Positions 7,527 through 14,579 of a DNA stretch of 16,357 nucleotides are shown one piece after another. The notes under the pieces were generated by a model. That model did no database searches. It was not told the DNA's origin and saw nothing but the letters and a program-made list of their open reading frames with translations. The DNA is from Promethearchaeota archaeon. GTDB lineage: Archaea; Asgardarchaeota; Lokiarchaeia; Sigynarchaeales; SOKP01. Where the stretch lies: assembly GCA_014730295.1 (NCBI GenBank), contig WJIN01000048.1, positions 1-16,357 on the forward strand, given 5' to 3'. Both the position numbers and the translations under genes were made by a program. Each line of letters opens with the position of its first letter. Position 1 is the stretch's first letter.

Positions 7527-8331
7527 ACAAATTGATGAATTATGCGTGATTATTTTATGTGCAGGGAAAGGTACACGTTTTGGGGAAAAAACCCTATCTA
7601 AACCTAAACCCCTAATTACCAGCAACAGATTGCATGGTAAACCAATTTTATATCATACTCTCAATTCTCTGCAAACCTCATCAATCAACAATATAATAAT
7701 CATAACAGGCTATTTGGGAGATCAGATTAAAAAATATGTCTCAAGTTTAAAATCCTCCTTTGAACTTGAAGATCTTAATATAACTGTATTTGATTCAGAA
7801 GGTGAATATAAAAAAGGACCGTTCTATTCATTTCTTTCCATTCTTAAAACGGAAAATATAATCAAGCGTTATCCGCTTTTTCTTATAATCCCCGGAGACA
7901 CAATATTTACTTACAAATTATTTAATTACCTTATCAGATTCATCTTTCAAAAAAGAGTCTCCCTAATCGAGAATCCCATTATCTTTTATTATCCGATAAA
8001 TATACATTCCAAAATAACTAAATCTCAGTTTCCGACAATCAAAATCAAATCCGATAATAAGAAATACCTTGATACAATTGAAATTAAAAGGAATTCAGAG
8101 ATGACTACGGGGAAAACAATAAATCTACTTTATCCGGTAGTGCTATTTCCTTCTTGGTTTATAGGAGAAATAGATAAAATAAAAGAAAGTTTTCAAGGAA
8201 AAACCATCAGAGAATGGCTGAATTATTACACTGAATTAGGAGGAAACATTCTTATTCATAAACTCCCGAGACTATTTTATTTTGTTGATATAGACTCTGA
8301 AGAAGATTTACAACTCCTAAGAAAAAAATAA
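7495..8331 (+). CDS. NTP-transferase (sugar-phosphate nucleotidyltransferase-like)
   Basis: A 278-residue protein with the GT-A-like nucleotidyltransferase fold signature at its start: VIILCAGKGTRFG (18-30) binds the NTP phosphates and SKPKPLI supplies the usual lysine. PILYHTLNSL follows, and LIIPGDTIF carries an aspartate in the position expected for metal binding. Family members join an NTP to a sugar phosphate or similar substrate; the substrate here cannot be read. The second half diverges, with no left-handed beta-helix acyltransferase domain as in GlmU. The frame is open from a TTG at 7486, but ATG 7495 is the better start; either way it overlaps the end of map (32 nt from the ATG), implying cotranscription and coupled translation. 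Membrane-lipid or glycan precursor synthesis is plausible, CofC/MobA-like function less so. Confidence 0.75.
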   Translation: MGTPLSPQENEQIDELCVIILCAGKGTRFGEKTLSKPKPLITSNRLHGKPILYHTLNSLQTSSINNIIIITGYLGDQIKKYVSSLKSSFELEDLNITVFDSEGEYKKGPFYSFLSILKTENIIKRYPLFLIIPGDTIFTYKLFNYLIRFIFQKRVSLIENPIIFYYPINIHSKITKSQFPTIKIKSDNKKYLDTIEIKRNSEMTTGKTINLLYPVVLFPSWFIGEIDKIKESFQGKTIREWLNYYTELGGNILIHKLPRLFYFVDIDSEEDLQLLRKK

Positions 8332-8332
8332 A

Positions 8333-8844
8333 GTGGACAATAGGCTCCATTGAAATTATGCTTTACCAAGGTTATTCCAATGGAACGGCTATTATAATTC
8401 AATGGAAGCTAACAGAGCTCGGTTCATTATTCTTTAACGATTACATTCATAGGTTCGATAATTTTTATACGCGCTCTCCGATAGAGTAATTATGAAGATA
8501 AGCAACTGTAATCAGAAATAAACCGCTTCAAAATCCTCAAGTGCCAAATAACTCTGTAGCTCAGTATCCAAATTTATTAATACGTTTATTAAATCAATCA
8601 AATTAAAATGTATATGTGCTCTAACGATACAACAAAATCATACATTTTTTATGTAAAAGCATTAATCCTATTGTTCCAGTTATTAGATATGATGTATGAA
8701 GGTCTATTTTACTAAACCATAGAATTACTGAGAAGATATCAATCAATTAATCTCCTTAAAATTACACCCGAATTGATTAAAATGTGCTGTTTTGATGGGT
8801 TGTACGTAGATTTCAAACCAATGCGAAAATATTCTATTGTCCAC
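8333..8844. mobile_element. Candidate decayed element or MITE bounded by 11-bp inverted repeats
   Basis: GTGGACAATAG at 8333-8343 recurs as its exact reverse complement CTATTGTCCAC at 8834-8844, spanning 512 bp of otherwise gene-free DNA. The left repeat begins two bases after the stop of the NTP-transferase gene. No convincing target-site duplication is visible. Inside is a nested hairpin (8344-8409) and a broken coding-like frame on the plus strand: ATG 8608 to TAA 8713-8715, then open to about 8871. Read through the stop it contains the stretches LLFQLLDMMYEGLFY and ITPELIKMCCFDGLYVD, which might be remains of a transposase, though I recognise no family. A chance 11-bp match in such a region is unlikely but not excluded. 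The remaining 8845-9037 holds only the promoter of the next gene. Confidence 0.4.
8344..8409. repeat. Nested imperfect hairpin inside the gene-free stretch
   Basis: GCTCCATTGAAATTAT (8344-8359) pairs with ATAATTCAATGGAAGC (8394-8409), the arms differing only by two single-base indels. A small palindrome, TTCCA-A-TGGAA (8375-8385), sits in the loop. The hexamer CAATGG or its complement therefore appears three times in 66 bp. The structure could be an element end or a structured RNA. Confidence 0.5.
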
Positions 8845-8984
8845 ATTAAGAATGCAAAATATTATATTTAAATCTTATTATCATAAACTAAAAAAAATAC
8901 GTAATTGTGAAATTAGTCCATACTGGGTGAATTTTGAAACACATTCATTTAAAAAAAATAACTCGTATGTTTTTATTATAATAA

Positions 8985-8996
8985 TTTTTATAAATC
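8985..8996 (+). promoter_or_regulatory. TATA box for the cyclophilin-like/VTT operon
   Basis: TTTTTATAAATC is a good archaeal TATA element. Transcription would begin near 9015-9020, about 20 nt before the ATG at 9038, a normal archaeal leader. Confidence 0.55.
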
Positions 8997-9037
8997 TCTA
9001 AAGGACTAAATAAAATATTTTACTAGGAATTACCATA

Positions 9038-9436
9038 ATGTCGCAAGCAGATATTCCAATTAAAATCAAGCTATTCGGTATTGATGTTTTAAAAGGTAAG
9101 ATTATAAGACATCTCTCTCCTCTCACCAGTGATGCTATATTAGACAAACTCCCCTTAGTATTACGAGGACGATTTAGTTTTGGATCCAAGAAATACTGGA
9201 CCTTACCTGGAGTAGAAATTTATAAAGGTCTAAATGACCGGGCAAATAGAGAGGGCAAAAAGGGTGATATTTTATATAATCCTAAAACAGATGAATTGGT
9301 CTTTGTATTAGAGAATCAAGTTTTTCCAAATAAAATGAATAAAGTAGGGGAGATCCAAGAAAATTTAGAATTTATCTTGAAGGCGCGAAATGGATTAAAT
9401 ACAAAAATTATTCGTGATACAAATCGAGCTGAATAA
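9038..9436 (+). CDS. Cyclophilin-like fold protein (DUF369/TM1367 type)
   Basis: A 132-residue soluble protein. The middle and C-terminal half fit the small archaeal/bacterial proteins with a cyclophilin-like beta barrel (Cyclophil_like family, TM1367 structure): GVEIYKGL (58-65), the family landmark KKGDILYNPKTDELVFVLE (74-92), and VGEIQENLEFIL (103-114) as the closing strand and helix. These proteins lack an established prolyl-isomerase activity and their function is unknown. No signal peptide or membrane segment is seen. The ATG is preceded by AGGAATTACC and a TATA box at suitable distance. The next gene starts 3 nt after the stop, so the two are almost certainly one operon. Confidence 0.65.
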   Translation: MSQADIPIKIKLFGIDVLKGKIIRHLSPLTSDAILDKLPLVLRGRFSFGSKKYWTLPGVEIYKGLNDRANREGKKGDILYNPKTDELVFVLENQVFPNKMNKVGEIQENLEFILKARNGLNTKIIRDTNRAE

Positions 9437-9439
9437 ACT

Positions 9440-10252
9440 ATGGCGTTTATAAAGAGATTGACATTAGTTTTTGCGATTATTTATGTATTAGTGTTTCTAT
9501 ATTTGTTTCTCTTCATATTTATACCACCATTCCAAGAGTTTATCATTGAAGCTAGACAGGGTATTGCAGGACTCACAGAGGGGGAAACTTATTACTGGGC
9601 TTTAATAATTTCGTTTCTAATTTGTTTTCTTGGTTCTGCATCTGTAGGCTTTCCTATTCCTTTTCCTTTTGTGTTGTTTTCTTTATCAAATTCTATTTTC
9701 CTAAGATTAAGTGATTTGGGCTTTTCCGCACGAGATATAGCTTTTCATCCAGAATTCTGGCTTCAAATATCAGGTATAGCAATAATTGGGGGTTTAGGAG
9801 CTGCTCTTGGGGAACTGACGGGATATGTTATCGGGTTTGGTGCAAAAAAAATCGCTGAGAGCAGAAGATCAGATGTTCTTCAAAATATTGATGGATTTGG
9901 AAAAGTGATTCTGAGAAATGAAAAGCGAACACCTCTTTATGTGTTTTTATTTGCGTTAACACCTTTGCCTGATGACATTCTCTTCCTTCCGCTTGGGATG
10001 ATTAAATATCCTTTCTGGAAATGTATAATTCCAGGATGGCTCGGGAAAAATATAACCACCTACTTCTACTGCACTTGGCCGCTACTATTCCAGCTTGGAT
10101 TAATTTTTGGAGGTTTAGAAGCAAATGATTTTACAAATGTTGTTACAGAAGCAATTTTGCTTTTATTTACAATCACTATTATGTTCTTTATAATGGGATT
10201 CGATTGGGGGCGCTATTTAGAGGAAAGAACAAAAAAAAAGGAGCAGAACTAA
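9440..10252 (+). CDS. VTT-domain (DedA/SNARE-associated) membrane protein
   Basis: A 270-residue polytopic membrane protein of the VTT superfamily, which includes bacterial DedA and eukaryotic TMEM41B/VMP1, several of which act as lipid scramblases or in membrane homeostasis. An N-terminal helix (8-30) is followed by hydrophobic segments at about 52-85, 108-133, 165-190, 205-225 and 235-253. Domain signatures are GGLGAALGELTGYVIG (117-132) and FALTPLPDDILFLPLG (171-186) with the re-entrant-loop proline and aspartates, then FWKCIIPGWLGK. The C-terminus is lysine-rich and presumably cytoplasmic. The upstream cyclophilin-like gene is 3 nt away. The substrate or lipid is not deducible. Confidence 0.82.
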   Translation: MAFIKRLTLVFAIIYVLVFLYLFLFIFIPPFQEFIIEARQGIAGLTEGETYYWALIISFLICFLGSASVGFPIPFPFVLFSLSNSIFLRLSDLGFSARDIAFHPEFWLQISGIAIIGGLGAALGELTGYVIGFGAKKIAESRRSDVLQNIDGFGKVILRNEKRTPLYVFLFALTPLPDDILFLPLGMIKYPFWKCIIPGWLGKNITTYFYCTWPLLFQLGLIFGGLEANDFTNVVTEAILLLFTITIMFFIMGFDWGRYLEERTKKKEQN

Positions 10253-10364
10253 TAAAATCTTGTATAAAGGTGGAAAAATTTAACTTTATTCAAGACTTGG
10301 TGAAATTCAGCAAAGATAAAATGAACTGAATTAAAAGGAAAAATGCAATATCTGAGATACTATA

Positions 10365-10532
10365 CTATTTTTCTTTTTGCTCCAAGCAATTTTTACACAC
10401 GAACACTGTCTTTTTTTTGTCCTTCGAATTTTCATCATAATATGTCTGTTTGTAAATATAATTAGAGCATATATGACAAGTAGCTATGGTGCGTTCTTCT
10501 TTAAGCAAAGGACCCAGTTCTTCAAATGTCAA
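10365..10532 (-). CDS. Small zinc-ribbon protein
   Basis: A 55-residue ORF from TTG 10532 to TAG 10365-10367. It begins MTFEELGPLLKEER, then TCHICSNYIYK, about 25 residues later VFVCKNCLEQKEK and stop. The two CxxC pairs, each in a beta-knuckle context, are the pattern of a treble-clef or zinc ribbon. A GTGAT motif lies 6 nt before the TTG, and the frame has no ATG or GTG start, which is why it is easily overlooked. It starts 32 nt after the Alba stop on the same strand and is probably cotranscribed. The overlapping plus-strand frame (10377-10559) is a hydrophobic shadow of it. Function is unknown; nucleic-acid or protein binding is the usual role of such ribbons. Confidence 0.7.
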   Translation of the reverse strand: MTFEELGPLLKEERTIATCHICSNYIYKQTYYDENSKDKKKTVFVCKNCLEQKEK

Positions 10533-10564
10533 TGGGTTATCACGGTTTTTAGTAATTGATTCAA

Positions 10565-10870
10565 TTATATACGTTTGGAAATTTCTATTTCGATCTGACT
10601 TACAATATCTTTTTTAAAGTCGTTTTTATTATTACGTTTTTTTCTTCCTCTTTGATAATACGGACGACTTCCTAGGCTAATATCAGAGATCTCGATGGAG
10701 GGATACATCCTCTGTTTTAATATTTCGGCAATTTCTACTGCCGTGGAGATTTCCTTTCCTTCTCCTTGTATTAAAATAGACCTTTCTCCACCCGAAAAGG
10801 CAAAAATAGCATCTTTAATCGCCTGATCTTTATCTTTTCGTTTTTTTACTCTAATAACATTATTATTCAT
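10565..10870 (-). CDS. albA: Alba-family DNA/RNA-binding protein
   Basis: Alba proteins are small dimeric chromatin and RNA-binding proteins of archaea. From ATG 10870 the product has 101 residues: NNNVIRVKKRKDKDQAIKDA, the strand ERSILIQGEG, helix KEISTAVEIAEILKQRM, then IEISDISLGSRPYY and a C-terminal IEIEISKRI strand, the alpha/beta order of the Alba fold. The usual N-terminal KPxxNY motif is replaced by KKRKDKDQ, and the hairpin between the last strands is long and basic (RGRKKRNNKN), suited to nucleic-acid contact. A TTG start at 10894 would add eight residues; the internal ATG with AGGTC upstream is preferred. About 130 nt of AT-rich sequence, including a TATATATA run, separates it from the JAMM gene, so it may have its own promoter. 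Confidence 0.85.
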   Translation of the reverse strand: MNNNVIRVKKRKDKDQAIKDAIFAFSGGERSILIQGEGKEISTAVEIAEILKQRMYPSIEISDISLGSRPYYQRGRKKRNNKNDFKKDIVSQIEIEISKRI

Positions 10871-10999
10871 AAGTAAGTTTGACCTAGTTTTCAATCGTCT
10901 GAGTTTACAGTAAAATGAGTCTCAAATATATATATTGTTTAATTCAATTTAAAATTGAGTTTTTACAGATTTTCATTTCATTTTGCGTTCGATTGTAGC

Positions 11000-12187
11000 T
11001 TATTGCTTATTAAGGTCGAATAAAGCTCGGGATTTAAGTGAATCTAAGATATCATGATATTGATGTATGGATTGATCAATGAATTCAAGTGTTTTCCTTT
11101 CATTGGTATCAAGAAAATCAAAATAGGGGAAAATTATTTTAAGTTGCTCTTTAAAATCCTCTAAAATTTTATTTAGGAATTCTTGGGGTTCTTCTAGTTG
11201 TTTTAAGATTTTCTTTCTGAATTTTTCTTTTTGTTTCTCAAATTGTTCCAATTCTTCTTGCTGTCTTAGTTTCAATAGCCTTTCTGCGTAATCCTCAAGC
11301 TGTGTTTCTATCGTTTTTCGAAACTCTGGGATATTCTCTTCTCTATCCACATCCGATTCGTTCTCCCATACATATAAATTTTCTTGATTATTAAATTTCG
11401 CAAAATCATATTTAAAGCCGGAAATGAGCCCAAAATTATTGTGCAATTTTGTAAGTGCTTTTTTTCCGATTACATCTCGACAATAATTTAGATGATCTTC
11501 AACTTTATCAAAAATCTTTTTCGTCTTCTCAATAACTTTTTCACTCCGCTTAATCATCTCTTTCGCATCTAATTCATAATTTAACTCAAGGAGATCATAA
11601 GCCGAGCGTACTCCGATCTCGGGATTTCTTAGATTAATGGCCGCAATCCCGAGGGATTTTCCCTTTTTTTTGGTATGGTCAAACACAAGCGCCAAAGCGT
11701 TTGGATTAGGGATCTGGTAACCCAACTGCGTTAAACAATCAATCGGAGAGAGAAAGAAACCAAAACCAGGATGAGTATGCCACCACCCAATAATAAAATC
11801 ATTTTTCTTATCTCTAATTGCTCGTTCATAAGTTGAAGCATCTATTTGTGCCATATCCACATATTGTTGGCTCTCATATTTAACCCCCGCACGATCACCA
11901 ACAACCATAGGGACTGCATCTTTTATAATTTCTTTATCATCTTCAATAGAGCCTATCAAAATTCCATAGACTTCTCTCCATTTATTTTCGTTTAATTCAT
12001 TATTAGCATACCTATAACTATACCCTATAATCCTTTTATAGGCTTTCCACTTAAGGAGTAGATTTTTCTTGGACACAGTGCTTTTTTCTTCTTTATTTTT
12101 AAGAAATTTCATCAAAACTGGACTATCGAGTGATCTTTCATAATATGAAGTCTTTTTCTTTTCTGTGTCGTTTTCCAAATTTGGCAT
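11000..12187 (-). CDS. JAMM/MPN+ metalloprotease, Rpn11/CSN5-like
   Basis: A 395-residue predicted zinc isopeptidase. The complete JAMM site is visible: E72 (WREVYGILIGS), H137 and H139 of HTHPGFGFFLSPID, S147 and D150, in H-x-H-x7-S-x2-D spacing. The surrounding IGWWHTHPGFGFFLS and DCLTQ are strikingly like eukaryotic Rpn11 and CSN5 (GW-HSHPG-G-LS--D--TQ), more than typical bacterial or euryarchaeal JAB proteins. The MPN domain spans about 50-195. It is preceded by ~45 polar residues and followed by a ~200-residue helical, charged tail with a likely coiled coil at about 290-355. No signal or membrane segment is seen. Related enzymes in Asgard archaea and Caldiarchaeum occur with ubiquitin-like modifiers; no ubiquitin, E1 or E2 gene is in this window. 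Deconjugation of a ubiquitin-like protein is the likely role, inferred from motif similarity. Confidence 0.88.
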   Translation of the reverse strand: MPNLENDTEKKKTSYYERSLDSPVLMKFLKNKEEKSTVSKKNLLLKWKAYKRIIGYSYRYANNELNENKWREVYGILIGSIEDDKEIIKDAVPMVVGDRAGVKYESQQYVDMAQIDASTYERAIRDKKNDFIIGWWHTHPGFGFFLSPIDCLTQLGYQIPNPNALALVFDHTKKKGKSLGIAAINLRNPEIGVRSAYDLLELNYELDAKEMIKRSEKVIEKTKKIFDKVEDHLNYCRDVIGKKALTKLHNNFGLISGFKYDFAKFNNQENLYVWENESDVDREENIPEFRKTIETQLEDYAERLLKLRQQEELEQFEKQKEKFRKKILKQLEEPQEFLNKILEDFKEQLKIIFPYFDFLDTNERKTLEFIDQSIHQYHDILDSLKSRALFDLNKQ

Positions 12188-12323
12188 TTCACTCCCAATA
12201 TAAGTTAATAAATATTAATAATATAATTTTTTGAATAATACAAGATATATTATAATTTCAATAATTTGAATTATTATACTCTAAATTATATTTTACTCAC
12301 TAATAAAGGGATATGGTATAAAA
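12188..12323. promoter_or_regulatory. Divergent AT-rich promoter region
   Basis: The 136 nt between the divergent JAMM and UPF0200 kinase genes are almost entirely A and T, with several TATA-like stretches on both strands (for example ATATATTATAAT near 12245). Promoters for both genes must lie here, but I cannot single out one box for each. Confidence 0.45.
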
Positions 12324-12896
12324 TTGCTAAATCGAAATTTTATTATCATCGGGTTCTGTGGATTACCGGGCTCTGGTAAATCTACTGCAATAGAAGCGAT
12401 TAATGATTGGGGTGTCGTAATAAATATGGGAGATATTGTACGGGAAGAAGCTAAAAAGAGTAATATTTCCGAAACGGATGAAAATTTGGGAAAAATCGCA
12501 CAGAACTTAAGGCAAGTTGAGGGAAAGGGAGTATTGGCGAAAAAATGTGTAGAAAAAATACAAAAATCTAATAATTCAACTTTTTTTATCGATGGATTAC
12601 GTTCTTGGGAAGAAGTTGAAATGTTTCGAAAATACTGGAAGTTTCCAGTTATTGCAATTAAGACTGATCTCGAAAAGCGCTTTCAAATAATTAAGAAACG
12701 AGATAGAAAGGATGATCCAGATACACTTAAAGAACTTAGAAAAAGAGAAAATCGGGAACTTAATTTTGGGCTTGATAAAGTTATTAAAAACGCAGATTAT
12801 GAAATTATGAATAATTCCACCAAGAAGGTACTTAAAAAAAAGACAAGAGAAATAGTAAAAAAAATAATAAATGAAAATGGAGCCAATTCATTTTAG
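12324..12896 (+). CDS. UPF0200 P-loop kinase (dephospho-CoA/adenylate kinase-like)
   Basis: A 190-residue member of the archaeal UPF0200 family of nucleoside-kinase-like proteins. Walker A is GLPGSGKST (13-21). Family landmarks follow: INMGDIVREEA, TDENLGKIAQNLRQ, FFIDGLRSWEEVEMF and KRDRKDDPDTLKEL, the last being the lid-like stretch with arginines. It probably phosphorylates a small nucleotide-like substrate; annotation as dephospho-CoA kinase is common but, as far as I know, untested (archaeal dephospho-CoA kinase is usually a different family, DUF359). Translation begins at TTG 12324; no in-frame ATG precedes the P-loop. The C-terminus is lysine-rich. The last 9 nt overlap the 3' end of the convergent PRPP synthetase gene. 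Confidence 0.82.
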   Translation: MLNRNFIIIGFCGLPGSGKSTAIEAINDWGVVINMGDIVREEAKKSNISETDENLGKIAQNLRQVEGKGVLAKKCVEKIQKSNNSTFFIDGLRSWEEVEMFRKYWKFPVIAIKTDLEKRFQIIKKRDRKDDPDTLKELRKRENRELNFGLDKVIKNADYEIMNNSTKKVLKKKTREIVKKIINENGANSF

Positions 12897-13790
12897 GTAA
12901 TCACAAATTACCCTTGCCAAGGACACTTTGCTCACTTCGTTATCAATAGAATCTGTACCTATGATTTCATCCCCTCCCGCAGCTAATATTCGATATTTGG
13001 CATTTTGAAGCATTAAAGCATGAGTTGCCGCAGCATATACTTTATTCGCACCACTATCTTTTGAAATCTTAATTGCCTCTGACATTGTGCCGCCAGTAGC
13101 AATGATATCATCTGCTATTACAACATCCTTATTTTCTAAACTCAATTGTCCTGACATCGTGATCTCACCTGTTTTTACATCTCTCTTTTTTTCAAAAAAA
13201 TCAACGGGTACATCATCTCCAAAATGTTTCGCAAAAGCTTTCGATCTCTCTACTGCGCCCTTATCTGGTGAGACGACCACAATATCCTTCGCTCCTGAAG
13301 ATTTTATATGATCCGCCAATACTTTCATAGAATCAATATTTACAGCCTTACAAGCTAATTCCTCTAAGATATTCGGATTGTGAATATCTACTACATAGAA
13401 TTCATCAATTTCCATTGAATTGATCATTCTCAGGACAACCCTAGCAAATTCCGACTCTCCTGGGCGAAATATCTTATCCTGCCTTGCATATGCGAGATAT
13501 GGGACAACTACAATTATTTTTGATACCCCAATCCGTTTTACAGCGTCTATCATCATACATAACTCAAATAGACGGGAATTTTGGTCTCCACTCGTACTTG
13601 GACCAGTAGATTGTACAATTATAATTTCTCTTCCCTCTAAAATGGTTTCATCTTCAAGATTAAGCCGTAAATAATTCTCACCGTCCGGAAATCTTTTATA
13701 TTCTGTATTTATATGGGATATTCCCAGATTTTTGGCAATCTTGACTCCAAGCATCTGAGAGGCGGGACCTACGATTAAAAATTTGTTCAT
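12888..13790 (-). CDS. prs: Ribose-phosphate pyrophosphokinase (PRPP synthetase)
   Basis: Makes PRPP from ribose 5-phosphate and ATP, the precursor for nucleotides, histidine and tryptophan. The 300 residues (slightly short versus ~310 in bacteria) fit archaeal enzymes. Visible motifs: FPDGENY (34-40), RQDK (103-106) in the ATP-binding region, DIHNP (135-139) with the catalytic histidine, the flexible-loop lysine and arginine in KKRDVKTGE (201-209), and the PRPP loop ADDIIATGGTM (226-236). It follows the hydrolase gene on the same strand with a 54-nt gap and converges on the UPF0200 gene. The start ATG is unambiguous because the first strand FLIVGPAS begins two residues later. Confidence 0.95.
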   Translation of the reverse strand: MNKFLIVGPASQMLGVKIAKNLGISHINTEYKRFPDGENYLRLNLEDETILEGREIIIVQSTGPSTSGDQNSRLFELCMMIDAVKRIGVSKIIVVVPYLAYARQDKIFRPGESEFARVVLRMINSMEIDEFYVVDIHNPNILEELACKAVNIDSMKVLADHIKSSGAKDIVVVSPDKGAVERSKAFAKHFGDDVPVDFFEKKRDVKTGEITMSGQLSLENKDVVIADDIIATGGTMSEAIKISKDSGANKVYAAATHALMLQNAKYRILAAGGDEIIGTDSIDNEVSKVSLARVICDYLK

Positions 13791-13844
13791 CTTAGATCAC
13801 AAATAAGATTTTGTATTAATAATTAGGAATAGATTACTTTAAAA

Positions 13845-14564
13845 CTAAGTTTTTAAAAAATCTAAAGATTTTTGAAAAAGATCCTCCCGATGATTTCTAA
13901 AAGAATGTCCTCCGGTATTATAAATAACCACATTAGAATCGGGTAGATTGAGATGTTCTTGGATTGATTTTAGATTTTCAAAAGGTATCTGAGGATCATC
14001 CCTACAATGGGCTAAGAGAATCCGATCTTTATTCGATGGTTGATTTTCAAGAAAATAGACTGGGCTAATTTTTCGAATGACATCCTGTGTAAATGAAATT
14101 TTCTTAATGTTATGATAATCATATCTCGTGCAGAGGGCGATTAACTTTTTGACTCTTTCATCGATGAAGCCGTGAGTCAAAATAATCGCACCGCCTAGAC
14201 TTCTTCCAAATAAGGAAAGCTTCTTATTCTCCATTCGTTCCTTTTGAAATTTAAATACCCAATCAATCACACAATGAAGATCCGAAAAAATATCCGCTAT
14301 CTGTTTATACCAATTCTTTCCTGTCTGTTTTGCTGTCTCGCCATGTGCGCGATAATCATACGAAAGAACATAATATCCGGCATCCGCGAATTTCTCTGTA
14401 TATAGCTTAACAAAATAACTTTCTCGGTGGTCATAAAGACCGGCTAAATTTATTATCCACGGGGCTACAGAGGCTGTGTTAGGAGAGAAATAGATGCTTC
14501 CCTTCAGAGTTATCTCATCAGACTCGATGGGAATATCAATATTTTCAATTGAAATCTTTTCCAT
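13845..14564 (-). CDS. Alpha/beta hydrolase (serine esterase/peptidase-like)
   Basis: A 239-residue alpha/beta-hydrolase with an apparently complete triad: S122 in the nucleophile elbow FGRSLGG, D190 in HCRDDPQIP (the HGxxDxxVP position) and H220 in TGGHSF. YDYRAHGET (70-77) is the familiar loop after strand 4 of such enzymes, and INLAGLYDHRESY carries the oxyanion-hole region. No signal peptide is seen, so it is cytosolic. The closest general type is the short hydrolase group often annotated as lysophospholipase or S9-like; the substrate is unknown. It begins 15 nt after the IscU-like gene and is probably in its operon, though that pairing says little about substrate. Confidence 0.82.
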   Translation of the reverse strand: MEKISIENIDIPIESDEITLKGSIYFSPNTASVAPWIINLAGLYDHRESYFVKLYTEKFADAGYYVLSYDYRAHGETAKQTGKNWYKQIADIFSDLHCVIDWVFKFQKERMENKKLSLFGRSLGGAIILTHGFIDERVKKLIALCTRYDYHNIKKISFTQDVIRKISPVYFLENQPSNKDRILLAHCRDDPQIPFENLKSIQEHLNLPDSNVVIYNTGGHSFRNHREDLFQKSLDFLKT

Positions 14565-14579
14565 GTAAAAATATTGGCT

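Noticed and set aside
7289..7625. Two minus-strand ORFs (75 and 63 aa) opposite map and the NTP-transferase
   Set aside because: Shadows of well-supported plus-strand genes.
8451..8570. tRNA-like pieces (GGTTCGA near 8452, GTAGCTCAGT near 8556)
   Set aside because: The T-arm-like piece precedes the D-arm-like piece and no acceptor stem or anticodon arm can be formed.
8998..9189. 63-aa minus-strand ORF opposite the cyclophilin-like gene
   Set aside because: Overlaps the promoter and 5' half of a supported gene; no family resemblance.
10304..10332. AATTCAG / CTGAATT 7-bp inverted repeat between convergent genes
   Set aside because: Short, AT-rich and with a 15-nt loop; expected by chance at this composition.
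10377..10559. 60-aa plus-strand hydrophobic ORF
   Set aside because: The opposite strand encodes a zinc ribbon with two CxxC pairs, a much better candidate; this frame is its shadow.
13087..13674. Two plus-strand ORFs (74 and 84 aa) opposite prs
   Set aside because: Antisense shadows of a clear PRPP synthetase gene.
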